A stretch of DNA of 64,000 nt, taken from Gymnopilus junonius (lineage: Eukaryota > Basidiomycota > Agaricomycetes > Agaricales > Galerinaceae). The stretch covers positions 1 to 64,000 of the forward strand of contig JADNYJ010000051.1 of assembly GCA_015501075.1 (NCBI GenBank), given 5' to 3'. Position numbers and translations under genes: made by a program. This document shows positions 42,926-54,744 of the stretch, piece by piece. Position 1 is the first letter of the stretch. Each line of letters starts with the position of its first letter. The notes under the pieces are model-generated. The model was not told where the DNA came from. It ran no database searches and was given only the letters and a program-made list of their open reading frames with translations.

Positions 42926-44554
42926 ATGTCGAAAGCAACGATGAAGGCGCTCTGGTACAGCGCAGTACGTCTCGACCAAGATAGCTCATTGGCAGACCCA
43001 GTTCTGACAATGCACAGCCCAAAGACTTTGAGATCAAGCAGGTTCCTATTCCAAATATTAACGACGATGAAGTCCTACTTAAAGGTCCGCGTTTCCATTA
43101 CACTGAGCATTGCAGCTGAGCTGACACGCGTTTCTTGTTTTCAGTAAGCTGTTGTGGTAAGTGACAATCGCCCGCCCCCGCCAAAATGCGTTTCAAGCTC
43201 GATTTACTTCTTCAGGTATGTGCGGCACAGATGGGCACATAGACGAGGTAAGCAACCCCGAAATCGCCTTAAGCGATCTACTCAAATGTGTCTTGACAGG
43301 GCGAGTTCATCGCAAAGTTTCCTGTGAGCCAAGTGTGGTCAATGAATGATTCGTATGGCTTCGCTTATTTCTACCAAGTTAATCCCTGGACACGAGGCAG
43401 TAGGCACTGTCGTGGAGATGGGTAAGAACGTGAAAGGTTTCTCACTTGGCGACCGCTGTGTCGCGGACGTCGGGATCACGGTCAGTGCGTTCCGGTTCTC
43501 GTGCACAGCCACTCAGGAACTGACGCTTTCCGCTTTCATTTTATCTCACCACCTCGATCTTCCGATACAAACGCCTGATGCCATCGACGACTTATTTCCG
43601 TCCGTGACAGTGCGGTAACTGCTTTTATTGCCGTCGAGGTCAATCCCTTCTTTGCGAAGATTTCCACGCTTGCGGGGTTACAAAGGATGGAGGATTTGCT
43701 GAATACATCAAGTAGTAAGTCGTCCGGATTGTTTCCTTAATGTTAACTAGGATTCTGATTGCGTTTTGCATTCTACAGCCACCAATCCAAATTGTACAAG
43801 ATTCATAACCTCACCGACGAGGAAGCTACTCTTCTAGAACCTGCCGCATGCGCTATTCACGGCCTCGACAAGCTCAATCCGCCCGTGGGCATCGAGGTGC
43901 TCCTCCTCGGTGCTGGGCCGACAGGCCTTATCCTCGCTCAGCTGCTCAAGCTTAACGGCGCTGCCCGAGTTGTCCTTGCTGCCAACAAGGGTGTCAAGAT
44001 GGATATCGCCGAGAAGCTCAACGCCGCCGATGAATATATCGAATTGGACAGAAAGGCCCCGAGGCACAATGGAAGAAGCTCATGGAAGACAATCCGCATG
44101 GGTTTGACGTGGTCGTTGAGGCTACTGGGTGGAGAAGCTGGCTAATGATAGTATCAACTATGTCAGAAGGGGAGGAACGTTGATGATTTACGGAGTTTAT
44201 GAGAACAAGGCCCTCGTTCACTGGCCTCCATCGAAAGTGAGCGAAAATTACTCAGACACCCAGTGAAACCGAGATTAATGACTTCCTTCTCTTCGCGCAG
44301 ATCTTTGGTGACGAGATCAAAGTTAGCATTTCATTCTAGCTTCGCCCTTGTTCCTTTCGTTAATCGGGCTTCCTATCTAGATCATAGGCTCGTTTTCGCA
44401 GACTTACTGTTTCCCTCGGGCTGTTGCATATCTTGACAGTGGCAAAATCAACTTGAAGGGCATGGTTACGGACGTGTTCAAACTCGACCATTACCAAGCC
44501 GCCTTGGACAAGATGAACAGCCGGGGTGCACTCAAGATCGTTGTCAAGCCTTAG
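42926..44554 (+). CDS. zinc-dependent polyol dehydrogenase (D-arabinitol dehydrogenase-like), two one-base gaps
   Basis: Exons: 42926-42964, 43018-43084, 43144-43155 (12 bases), 43216-43247, 43300-43323, 43379-43480, 43611-43714, 43779 to about 44237, then two short 3' exons to TAG at 44554. The product shows MKALWYSA, the catalytic zinc motif [37 protein letters not shown], the structural zinc loop [15 protein letters not shown] and the NAD(P)-binding [14 protein letters not shown]. It is a medium-chain dehydrogenase resembling fungal D-arabinitol or L-arabinitol dehydrogenases, which oxidise sugar alcohols. One base is missing near 44055 (DRK to PEAQWKKL) and one near 44132 (VVEATG to VEKLAND), both in short C or G runs. 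Either sequencing error or recent pseudogenization explains this. Confidence 0.8.
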
Positions 44555-44959
44555 GCTACAGTCGACTCTCGACAGAACCTCGTTCGCCCAGACCGTGTTC
44601 GCAGGCGGACGGGGTCGAGAACGCGTACAAAATGAACAACTACCTTTCCAAAAACGCAGATAATCAAATAATTATGGTCTCATACCTCAGATACCGTTAT
44701 AGAATTGTATTCTTCTTATCATCGCTATGATTCACAAGTCATTCCATTCCAGTGTTGTACATACAACAAATCATATAAGCAAACGTTCGTGGCTGGGCAC
44801 TCCTACTACCATCCCTTTTGGTAGAGCTGCTCTGGTGGCCTATTGCTACGACGACCTGCCCCAGCTGTGGTGCTTGAGTGCCCGACGTGGAAGGGATTAC
44901 TTGGGTTGTGTATTAGAAGCAGCGACTTTAACGTTCGCCTTCTTCTTCATCCTCGCCGC

Positions 44960-45190
44960 CATTTTGCTGGTTGAGGTACCGAGAAGTTAAGAAAGAATAC
45001 TATAATAATAAGTGTGAATGGCTTACTCACACTTCCAGAGCAGCCTCAAAACCCGCATGCCCACCGCACCTCTGCCATGCACGATACTTATCGCAGCTCT
45101 GATGCAAGGTCCAAATGTGCGAATTGGTACTTGTAAAGGGCTTAGGGGGCCATCTTACCTGCAGAGGTCTTTGAGATCATGGCTGGTCAA
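44960..45190 (-). pseudogene. XPA-like module, degenerate copy C
   Basis: An exon-like segment starts after an AAG acceptor with LTSHDLKDLC, matching copy B. It then carries stops and small indels: KYQFAHLDLASELR, a four-base insertion, then YRAWQRCGGHAGF. Its 3' border resembles that of copy B (GTGAGTAAGC), and a Lys-rich exon follows near 44960 (MAARMKKKANVKVAAS). It appears to be a decayed duplicate of the gene at 45.5-46.5 kb. Confidence 0.55.
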
Positions 45191-45505
45191 CTTCGAGTCC
45201 CAAGTTCTCAGGCTTGCATGTAAGGTCAGGTAGTGGCCCATCTTTCTTTCAGCCTCGTCTACAGGTCAAAATCCAGAACAACTTCTATGTCATTTAAATT
45301 AGACTGTGATAGACGCCTGCACTGGACAACGGATCAATCCAAGGTCGATCACCTTAGAACACCTATTTCTGTATGAGGCCCAGCACTACGGACTTGAAAA
45401 TGAACTTTCAACAGAATATACTTTAGAAATATTCAACAGTCAAATACAGTCACTAAGAAATTTTCAGACAAGTGATGAACAAGAATGTACATATGTACAG
45501 ATCAA

Positions 45506-46530
45506 TCAATCAGAAATATCAACGTGTCCCAAGAACTTTAACTTCCTAGGAGAAGCAGTGGTTGAATGTTTCAACCGATTGGCAGGGCCACGATGAGAGG
45601 GGGTAGGATAGGGATTGTAACCATCATCATCATCCGTATGAGTTAGATCAATATCAACAGCTTGAGAAGCAGATTTGCCGCAAATTCGCCTAACACTGCA
45701 ACTTGAAGAGGGAGTGGAAGAACCTGCAATCTGCAGAGGTGCAGCCTTAGCTTTTTGTGGTGTAACAGGTACAGTCCTAGGAGAGGAAGGAGGAGAAGGA
45801 AGGTGTGTTTCCACGATGTCATCTTCAGACTCAGAATCAGAGGTGATCATCCCATCCTCAAGAACCATTTCTGGTTTACGCAGTACATGATTGGCCACTT
45901 TCTTCACTGGAGTTGTTTTCAGGTTGGATCCAGCAGAGCGTCTTGGTGTTGGTTGTTTAACTGCAGTTGCTATAGCTCTATCCTTCTTCTTTTTCTAGAT
46001 TTTCCTGGTTGGGGCATCAAGAAGAAGCAGTCAGAGAGAAACAGTATGCAGAAGATGAGCTTGAATTATAGCTTACTCATTTTGTGCAAAGGACAGTCCC
46101 TTGGGTCCACCGTATTTCTGCCACGCACGGTATCGCAGCTCTGTGCAAAGGTAGCGATGCGAGTTCTCAAACTTATAAAAACCTCCTTCCTCCCAGCATA
46201 GATCTTTCAAATCATTATCAGTCAACTTCAGAATTCAACACAGGTGGGATGAGTCAGCCACAGGTGTAGAGTGTAATGTGCTGATATCTTACGAAGAACT
46301 TCTTCATTGCCTTGCTTTTGCTGATTCTCTTCTGTATTGATGGATGGAGATGAGAGGAACCAGTCAGTATATATGTCCATAATTTGAACAGAATCTAACA
46401 TCATGCATCATGCACACTCACCTTGTTCTGTGTAGTCAATCTTTGGCCAAGAGGTTTCATCATATTCCGACTGAGCATTCAGCTTCCGTCGAATAGGCTT
46501 GAAGCCGTCTTCAGGTTCCGGGGTATCTCT
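45506..46530 (-). CDS. XPA-like module protein, copy B (gene model approximate)
   Basis: Exons on the minus strand read DTPEPEDGFKPIRRKLNAQS and EYDETSWPKIDYTEQ (about 46527-46420), then INTEENQQKQGNEEVL, then the module LTDNDLKDLCWEEGGFYKF, RYLCTELRYRAWQKYGGPKG (46225 to about 46080), then KKKKDRAIATAVKQPTPRR and an acidic, Pro/Ser-rich tail ending GHVDISD at 45506. The module pattern LTxxDL...(M/L)Y...E(I/L)..RAW.KYGG resembles the C-terminal half of the DNA-repair protein XPA, found as a stand-alone module in fungal proteins. DNA binding is a guess. The start codon and first exon were not found. Confidence 0.5.
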
Positions 46531-47365
46531 GTTGGCATGAAGGGTAATTTTGCAAAAATAGTGAGCGATGCTGCAGGTGTCGGCGTGGTGTAGGTGGAAG
46601 TTCAGCCATAATGCAAAATAGAGAGCCTAGAGACAGGCTAGTGTAGAGGAAAAGAAGCGATGCCGCAACCTGAGGGCCGGCAATATTCCAAAAAGGGTCA
46701 AATTAAGTCAAACATCACTTTTTGTTGCGTTGTGGTTGAATATCGCACACTGACCTTGTCTATGTGGTGAAGGCACAAATTTTCTGACTATACACTCAGG
46801 ACCTCAGCTCGCCGATGAATGAGTATTCACGTATCTTGATAAGCGCTCAGCTGATCACTTGGTGAACGGATCAATGCTGGCCTTAGGGGTATTTCAGAGG
46901 AATCACTCAGTGGCTCGAGGTGTTTCAGCCAGCCAAATTGTTTAAACGAAAACCTTAGATGATATGACATACTAAGGATTAATGTATTAATCAAGAAGCT
47001 AAATTCCCACTACATAAATCATATAGATGTTACGTCTAACAAACGTACTGAATTCTGGAGGCTAGGTGAGCGCCCGTCGATCGTGTGTGCGCGACACTCG
47101 AGAACGGATCGCAGACAGATCAAAATTGACGGCAGACTTGATGACTAGCATCACCCAATTATGGACTGCTTCGCATCTGTCTGCGCTTTCGACGTGGATG
47201 ATGCGGCCTTCTTTGCAGGGGAATCAGGCTTTGGCTAGAGAAAGGCCAATTCAATCGCCCTCCGCTCAAAACAATATCTCTGGCAAGTACTCACCATTTT
47301 GGCACGATTCCTTTTCTCCTTTTTCCTGTCGGTGCATCAGATGTCAAGTAAGAATGCAAAGGGTC
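46531..47365. other. spacer between XPA-like copies
   Basis: It may contain 5' exons of copy B or 3' exons of copy A. No frame above 60 codons is convincing. Confidence 0.4.
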
Positions 47366-47518
47366 TCAAACATACACAACTTGTAGGGCAGCGTGTCCTC
47401 CATATTTCTCCCAAGCCCTTCTCTCGATTTCCTTTTTACGGTACATCTTCATGCAATTGTATCCTTGATTATTACGTTCTTTGTGGTATGAAAGTGGCAG
47501 GAGATCATGGTCGGTCAA
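47366..47518 (-). CDS. XPA-like module exon, copy A
   Basis: After a TTTTTTTTTGCATCAG acceptor the minus strand reads LTDHDLLPLSYHKERNNQGY, then MKMYRKKEIERRAWEKYGGH and AALQ. This is the cleanest of the three copies, and MKLY-like plus KKEIE matches the XPA C-terminal pattern best. Flanking exons were not resolved, so it is reported as one exon. All three module exons begin with TTGAC right after the acceptor, which indicates exon or gene duplication. Confidence 0.5.
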   Translation of the reverse strand: MTDHDLLPLSYHKERNNQGYNCMKMYRKKEIERRAWEKYGGHAALQVVYV

Positions 47519-48203
47519 CTGATGCAAAAAAAAATGAGGACCCAGACACCGCAGAGCCGGCCTGACACACAAGATACTGAGTCTTGGCCTTTCCCTTTGC
47601 AATATAATCCTATTGGACGTGTTTCGATGGAATCAGCACCGCTATACATCCGATCACAAAAGTTCAGCAACGCACGGAGTCTCTAAATCCGCTCTTTCTC
47701 CATTTCGTCTCATCCCACTCCGATTCTGGCCTCTCAACGCGCTTTAGGATGTAATTTGCCGGAACAGCCTAGTCGGGGACATCATCGTCCTGAAGGAAGT
47801 TTTCCTCGTAATAACCCATAGTGTCGAGTCTTGCAGATCGGCGACAAGACAAGATGTACGACAGAGCAAAGGGGCGAGGAGGGAAATCCTAGATAATCCG
47901 TCCCGTGTCTCGCCTTGGTCATCACAAGGCGGCCACATCCTTGAATATCCAATTGAACGTACCTGATTGGGTCATAACTGATCGTCAGACCATCTGACGG
48001 CATTTCAAAATGCAGGAAACAAGAAACGTCTATGTTTCATAATTTAGGGTATTAGACAAAGCAACTATCTGCTCACAGGTCCACGTGCCTCGACGGGAGA
48101 CACCGACAGCAACACCACAAATGCCTATGCCTATATCATCCAAGACGAGGCCTGAAAACCTCTAAGCCATTGGCGCGTCAACGAAACAGGGTTTCAAGGA
48201 CCC
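47519..48203. other. no gene recognised
   Basis: Short frames only. It may hold 5' exons of the XPA-like copy A and the 3' flank of the phosphatase gene. Confidence 0.4.
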
Positions 48204-50472
48204 TCAAGTCTTGCCAGCGGGCAAACATTCGGCATCCCAGTCTGTCGGCGTAAGCTCTTTCACTCTAGCTTGGAAAGCAGATAGTGTACAGAATTCCGGG
48301 TGACCTTCTAAATGATCGCCTTCCTGAGCGCACATTGGCAAGATCATGTTCTTGTTTTGATATCGCATTCGGATGTCTGCGGAAAAGTGGCGTAAGTGAA
48401 GTATATAGAATGGAACACAGATTATGAATCGAACAATGTTGTGGTGAAGGTGATCCAAGACGCGAAAGAAACGCTTGAGAGAAACCTCCTTGGGACTCAG
48501 GTATTTTTTTGAAAAGCTCGAATGATATTGAAGCTGTAAAAGCAGGCCATCTAAAAAGCAGATATGATCAGAAATATATTATATATCAGAAGCGTCTTGT
48601 TTACTGCTCGTCATATGCATCGAAAGTCGAACAAAGCGCAGCAAGGGCTGTGTCGTGAGTGCTGTGAACGAGAATCTTGAGTGGGTCGGATTCGCCGTGT
48701 TCGACCTTGTACTGCATCTTGCGCGCTATATCGTCGAGCAGACGACCCATTCCTAGGCGACGAACTTCTTCAGTCTTATCTGTACCGCGACATTGATCAT
48801 TAGCTTGCGCTCATCGTCGTATACAGCCTTCCATCAAACCTTACATCCTAGAAAAAATGTAATTATCTTAGCTGCCAGTCTTCCGATTTATTGTGGTGGA
48901 GTATACCTGCAAACCACTCGTTGACAATAGCGTGCTCCTGAAAATAAAAGATATAAGCCATCTTCCTTCAGATTTCCGACTGGATGACGCACAATTACGT
49001 CTACAACACTCTTATCGGTGAATTCGGGAGGCACTTTAACGCCATGAGCCAAAGAAGCGCGAACCTGTGATGATGGCAATGTGTCAGATGCAAGCTTGTA
49101 AAAGGCGACCGCGTGTACTTGCAGTGTCCATGATTCCGGATGCTCTAGGTTTGCCGTCGACGCGTATGGGGTTCCCTCCTAGGTATTTGGATAACTTCTT
49201 ATCCAAAGGCTCCAAGCTCGGGTTGAAGGCTTGGGCGGCGGCTACATTAATCTGAGTCAGAATGCTCGTAGATGCAAGAGCGAAGTCTCGACTTACCTGT
49301 GGCAAAACCTATTTGTAAGATCTCTAAACGTTTGCATGCATATGTGTTTCCGATCAGGTTCTCATCCTTTCCGTTCCTAGACAGCTCGTTGACATGGACG
49401 TGCAAGGGCAGTCACAGTAATCATACCTCACGAGGTATGACGGAGCAGCGTTGGGTTGGCATTTGTGTGTAGGGTATATTCCGTGCATAATTTCTAGAAG
49501 TGAGTCGATCGTACGAGGCATGTTGGTTGTCCTGTTATTCCATGAGTAACCAGGTAAAAAAGTAACGCATCAGTACAGGCATACCGAAAGTATACGGAGT
49601 CTTTATTCGATAGAGTGTCTGGCAGAAATCCTAGTCTATTCTGTGAATTAATACTTAAGAAAGGAAGAACAGGTTAGGAGCCGTACCTGTCTATATAAAG
49701 CTTTCGTAAATTCCGCCCAAAATTATATGTCGACTTGACGGAAGGTCAAAAAGAATAGAGGTCATCTAGAAGGATCCTCGCACCTGCCGGCCCAGATCTG
49801 TCAGCTCCCCCAATAGGCTAATGATACCGGGAAAAGCAAGCATCAGCGCCAACGACACAGGGATGAAAAAAATACCCATACCATTCGCCTTCCACCGCAG
49901 TACCGTCCTTCCTTTCAACAATCTTTGTCGTCAGCAAGATGTCTTCAGACCCTGGTTCCCCTTCCTTCAGACGAGGTATTTGCTCTGGAGGTACCCCGAG
50001 TAGACTAGAGACGCTATCCTGAAAACGGCGAGCTGTTTTGCACATCATCCAATGATCTGATATGGATGCTGGTGGATCATTCATCCGAACACCTACGGGG
50101 GTTCGTTCGCCTGAGGTTAAGCATGGAATATTAGCTCACTTGAGACAAACGAGGATCAAAGATAAACGCACCATGTCTCACGTAGACGTGAACCTGCTCC
50201 AGCTGTAGACCTTCAGGACCAACTGGATAATTCTCCACGTCGAGGGGCACTTGAGGATAGAGATATCCAGGATGGTTAGCGCGATTTTCCGAAGTACGAC
50301 CCTTTAATACGTCAAGATGCATTATCTCCGTTTCTGTGTCGGAAGGCGTGTGTGCCCCGTCGCCAGCGAAGCTCGTATCAGGCTCGTCGAGGCACTCAGC
50401 GCTGTGGATATGGAAGAAGAAGAAAGCAACAAAGAATAGTAAGAAATTTGGAATTTTACTTCCGCGTCGCAT
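48204..50472 (-). CDS. secreted histidine acid phosphatase
   Basis: The start is MRRGSKIPNFLLFFVAFFFF followed by HIHSAEC, a signal peptide. Many small exons follow. The motif VHVYVRHG joins across an intron (about 50178-50113) to ERTPVGVRMND, giving the catalytic RHGxRxP. Downstream come DHWMMCKTARRFQ, LLGELTDLGRQ spliced to STYNFGRNLRKLYIDR, LGFLPDTLSNKDSVYFR, MPRTIDSLLEIMHGIYPT, FNPSLEPLDKKLSKYLGG, VRRLGMGRLLDDIARKMQ and the proton-donor motif VHSTHDTALAALC. The C-terminus is ELTPTDWDAECLPAGKT at 48204. These are the signatures of histidine acid phosphatases, which release phosphate from organic esters in the secretory path or outside the cell. A phytase role cannot be told from sequence here. 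No stop interrupts the chosen exons. Confidence 0.85.
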
Positions 50473-51058
50473 GTAGTAACTGGTGGACCGTGGTTGGACT
50501 GATCACTGCGAAAATGTTTTACAGAACAGGGGCCGTGAATTGTCAATGAAAATTACACCGGATTCTGTCTTGCAAAGGGTATAAAGCTAGTATGTATAGC
50601 AAGATTTCAAAGACTTGGATACACAACGTATAGAATGCCGTCTTCGGACTGTGGGGAGCGGTTGGAACGGTGGAAGAGAAAGCGTGGGTAGGGAGTGGCT
50701 GTGTTAGTCACGTCGCTAAGGCCACACGTGCGGATAGTGACCACCTTCCATGTAGAGATAGGGGCGGCACTGGCAGCCAAAACGATTCAGGCAGCTTAAA
50801 TACTAACTAAAGAAATACTACAAGCTCTCGATAATGTTTATAAAGCATGCTTAATACAATCACGGCGAAGAAACTGGATCGTGCTGCCTGAACTCAAAAA
50901 CACACTTCCTCGGTGGCGAAGCATAACCGGAAGGAATTTACGGAAAACTTCTTGTCAGAGTGCTGGTAGAACCCAGGTCTTCTCCTTCTTCTTCTTCCTG
51001 GCTATCAGAAATATGAACCTAGTTTGGCCGAGCGGTGAATCAGCACTGTATACTGATT
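50473..51058. other. promoter region of the phosphatase and 3' flank of the DUF6534 gene
   Basis: No credible frame, repeat or RNA gene was seen in this stretch. Confidence 0.5.
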
Positions 51059-53055
51059 TCAGACACCTGTAAACGTTCTCACTTTGGCAGGAGTAGACGG
51101 TAAGGGAGTTTGACTGTCCGATATAGTCTCGGTCACAACGAGAACACCCATAGCTGGATACTAGGTAGAAGGAACCCACGTCACAGGTGCACATGAACCT
51201 GTAAAGTTATGCCTTACCGCGTCTGCACTTGTTCGTTTGATGCGCGTCGACCACTTGGAGCGTCGTGTGCTAAATGGAGCCCTAATCTTCATAATTGCAG
51301 ACTTCTCAGAGTCCACTTTGACTTTGTCGTTCAGCAGTATTTGTCGGGAATTCAGCCTAAGCAAAAGGCGTGAACAAATTGATCCCATCTTCTGCGCCTA
51401 GTGTTTAATGTTGACTTACGAACAGAGGAAAGTAGTGGCGTAAACTATTAAATTCAATAGTCGAGTTTAGAAAGGAATATAGCGATCGGGCTTACGACGA
51501 CTCATCATGAAGCACAGCGCTGTATATACCCATATACGAGGAGCGGTGACATACTGAGCAGAAGCTTGAGTGCAAAGCTGAGAGCTAAGGTAGAATACAT
51601 ACTGTTATCAATGAGGCGATTGAGGTCGCACTTTAACGAAAATATTCGATTAGCATGAACTTCTACACAAAAGTATGGAACACAAACCTTGTAAGAAGGC
51701 CAGAGTTTATTGAAAAAAGAATCAAATAGTTGATAATCTCATCATTCCTATGCGCGCAAGGTTAGTCAAGGGAACACAATCTTTGAATGTTTCTTGGTGT
51801 ATTTGCTGACCTTTTGAATCCGGTGCGTTTTGCATGCAGGTAATACGAAAGGGCCGAAGCAATCGCAGTATCGCACACAGCGGCGCTGGTGAGGCGAAGA
51901 ATACTTGGTACCTGAAGCAAGATAAGTGGCATCGACATTTTGGCAAGCAACCATGGTGACCTTTTCACTGGTGATACGGGCCGATTTCTTGAGAAGCAGT
52001 AATTTGATAGCGGCAACTTGATGGAGGGCTCAGAAAATAGTTGGCTAGTTACAGAAACAGACAGTGACTAACCTTCTCCACTGCCTGATAAATTAGCAAG
52101 AAATGATCAGTCGATAATTCTTAGTGCGGCGATTTTATGAAACCTTACTGAAGTGTATGAAGGCGAACGTCAACTTAGACCATAGTCAGCACCTTATTTG
52201 ACATCTGAAGATACCCACATACCAGTATAGCTGTCAGCCAACGATTCTTGCCGCTAACTATAGATAACAGTTAGAAAACCAGGTTTCGAGAGCAGTAAAT
52301 CCTAAAGGGCATACGCCTATAGACCTGGATTGAAAGGAAACTGAAGGGGAAGGATCAGGAACGGCTTAGGCACATAAAGACTGCTTATCGCACGTTTCTG
52401 ATAATGCAGATACCACCATCTTAAATCAGGCTTTAGTCACAGAAACGATTCGGATATTAAGGGCTTACAGAGAGGGCCAATTCCACATTGAGGCTCCTAT
52501 ATTTACAAAAGGATTCAGTCTGGTTGATGGAGGGTCAACAAAGCGATCAATTTACCAGATGGACACGAAGATTGGACCTGTAGTAACCAGGTAGTACCTG
52601 GGAGGAATCGCGAAGTAAATCATTTAAAATTTATTTTTACATCCTCGATATAACAGCTCACCATGCTGCATGACTGGCGAAAAATAAAGAGGCTGTATTA
52701 AGGAGCCTGTGATATATTAACACGACAAATATATATGAAAGAACCTGTCTGCTTACAAGACAGCAAAAACCTAGAAATAAAAACGTCTAGGATTCGGAAA
52801 AACGCGATCCATGGCCTGTGAAACTCACGAGCACTTTGACTGAACGAGGATCTCCCTTGAAGCGTTGATAGTACTTGTATGTCTGCGTCAAGACAATACC
52901 ATATAGTCTAACCAGGGTTTCTCATCAACACCATTATTGGACACCAGAGCCATAAAAATCATTTACAGGGAAGAGAATATCACACCCAGCAAAATCATTC
53001 CCAACGCCACCTCTTGCAGCCTCGTCCTTATCACCACTGGAGGGCTGGGCACCAT
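51059..53055 (-). CDS. DUF6534-type membrane protein
   Basis: The start is the ATG at 53055 (MVPSPPVVIRTRLQEVALGM), and exon 1 ends in ILLGVIFSS at a GTAAAT donor. Exon 2 reads LYGIVLTQTYKYYQRFKGDP. Further small exons include YYLVTTGPIFVSIW, VSGKNRWLTAILV and the hallmark SAAVCDTAIASALSYYLHAK with RTGFKRS. The last exons give LNSRQILLNDKVKVDSEKSA, then YPAMGVLVVTETISDSQTPL, and stop at 51059. The motif YYLHAKRTGFKR is typical of DUF6534, a large mushroom family of predicted seven-helix proteins without known function. About eight or nine exons are expected; the middle exon borders are approximate. No stop was seen in the placed exons. Confidence 0.75.
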
Positions 53056-54744
53056 TGTCGTGTATTGAGGACGAAGGAAGAGAAAGAAAGGAGTGACAGA
53101 GGAACCTCGAAGTTGGAAATGGAAACGAGGCCCAAGGAAGGGGAAAGCCGTCGAGATGCACCCGGGGTATTTAAGTTCATACCCTTTCATGCGTCCCGGA
53201 CGTGTGCTGACCAGAGTGAGAAGATTGTTACCAAATTGGGCATCGAGGGATATCATCAACTGGCGAGAGCAGATGGCGTGGAGTTTGACAAGAACAATTT
53301 TCTCTCGTCCGGTTTCAAGAATAAATAGGCGCGCCAGTAGTGTGGGACGTCAACTTCTATACTCGATTTTAAGCATGGAACGTGTTGAGTGTCTTGGCGT
53401 GCTACGTGCGCACGAACACCAGTGAAAGGATGCAAACAATGGAGACAGAAAGACAGGAATACAGAGTGTATGAGAGCGGTCTAAACAAAGTTTAGTCTCG
53501 GGATGATGACCAGTCCCGTGCATGCTGAACTGGAATGCGCAGTATCAAGCTTTTGAGTGGATGATTCGAGTTCTGGAACTTTTATATTTTTACCCTGTTT
53601 ATCAGATAGAGATGCCATAGCCATGATATCACCTGTGATAACATCGATAACAGTGCCTTGCTATACATACCATAGTTGTTGATAATGCAATCAAATACCA
53701 TCCTCTCGGTTGCCAACAAACCAAAGACAAAGACAAAGACTTGAGAAAAGATAGTTTAAGAAGACAATATTCGGGAGTTGTCTGGGAGTGTTTTCTTTGA
53801 AGAATTGTGTGGGAGAGTGTCGAGGCAACGAAAGAAGGCGGATGTGCACAAGACCGGTTATATCGTTCCCGAAAATCGTGAACAGAATTGAGGGTTATAT
53901 TGCCGAATTTCCGGGGCTTGGCTCAAGAAATAAAGCCTATTGATCGTCAAAAAATGCTAGTGTGGAACCAGGAATGAATACTGTTTGAGAAATCCTTTCA
54001 ACGGGGCCTGGGATCGTGGATGGAACGCCCGCTCAAGCGACTGAACAGTAGTGACAACATCATCGCCTGCAAGTACCAACATCAATGACCCGACGCGCCG
54101 CCACTGGCTGGTCACTGGAGTGCTGGAGTGGCGGTTCAGTGTTCGCCGAGGAACAGATGCCCCGGGCTTCTCTTTAGGAAGTAGACCAGGAACCCGTTCG
54201 CCTGCTGCTTCGCACAATGCTGTGATTCGTAGATGACTGATTGTGCCAAACGAGCTGTCAATGGCCGGGCCACGGTTGAGGGGTAAATTGCACTGGAGCT
54301 GCACGATAAAAATATCCAGGAGGGTGAAAGTCGAGTAGAAAGAGCTTCAAGTAGAAGAATCAAGATGAGCAATTTGTGCTCAAAATGGCGGCGTCGGCCC
54401 GCTCTGTGGCGTTGCTGCTCAGAGTCTCAGCCACTGGCGGTCATCCTTCTCGAGTCTTTTTCCCTTTCAGCGTGTAACTAGTAGCATATGGTTAATTTAA
54501 GACTGTTGATCCAAGAATCAGTGCATTTCTTTGTCTAGCTAGGGCGCTTCTTCTTTGTTTGAGCGTACGTTTGAGAGACTGTTAGGGGCCACCCCGAGTT
54601 CCGACCCTGCGACGCATGATCACTTCTAAACCTTGCTCATGTGAATCGCTGTGAACTCGTACGTCAAGTGACAAGCATAGTACCTTTTAATGCCCATGAT
54701 AATCGGTTGTCTATAGCCTTGAGCCTTTTCCTCACTCAACGATC
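53056..54744. other. intergenic; one weak ORF
   Basis: A minus frame at 53957-54304 (115 codons, no ATG at its head, includes RVGSLMLVLAGDDVVTTVQS) has fair composition but no partner exons or motif. Plus frames at 53014-53425 overlap the DUF6534 start and its promoter and are shadows. No repeat was found. Confidence 0.35.

Noticed and set aside
53957..54304. Hypothetical gene of 115 codons on the minus strand
   Set aside because: It has no ATG at its head, no splice partners and no motif; mentioned only in the intergenic entry.
54385..54480. Short plus ORF starting MAASARSVALLL
   Set aside because: Thirty codons, stops at once, no intron joins it to the acyl-CoA synthetase.
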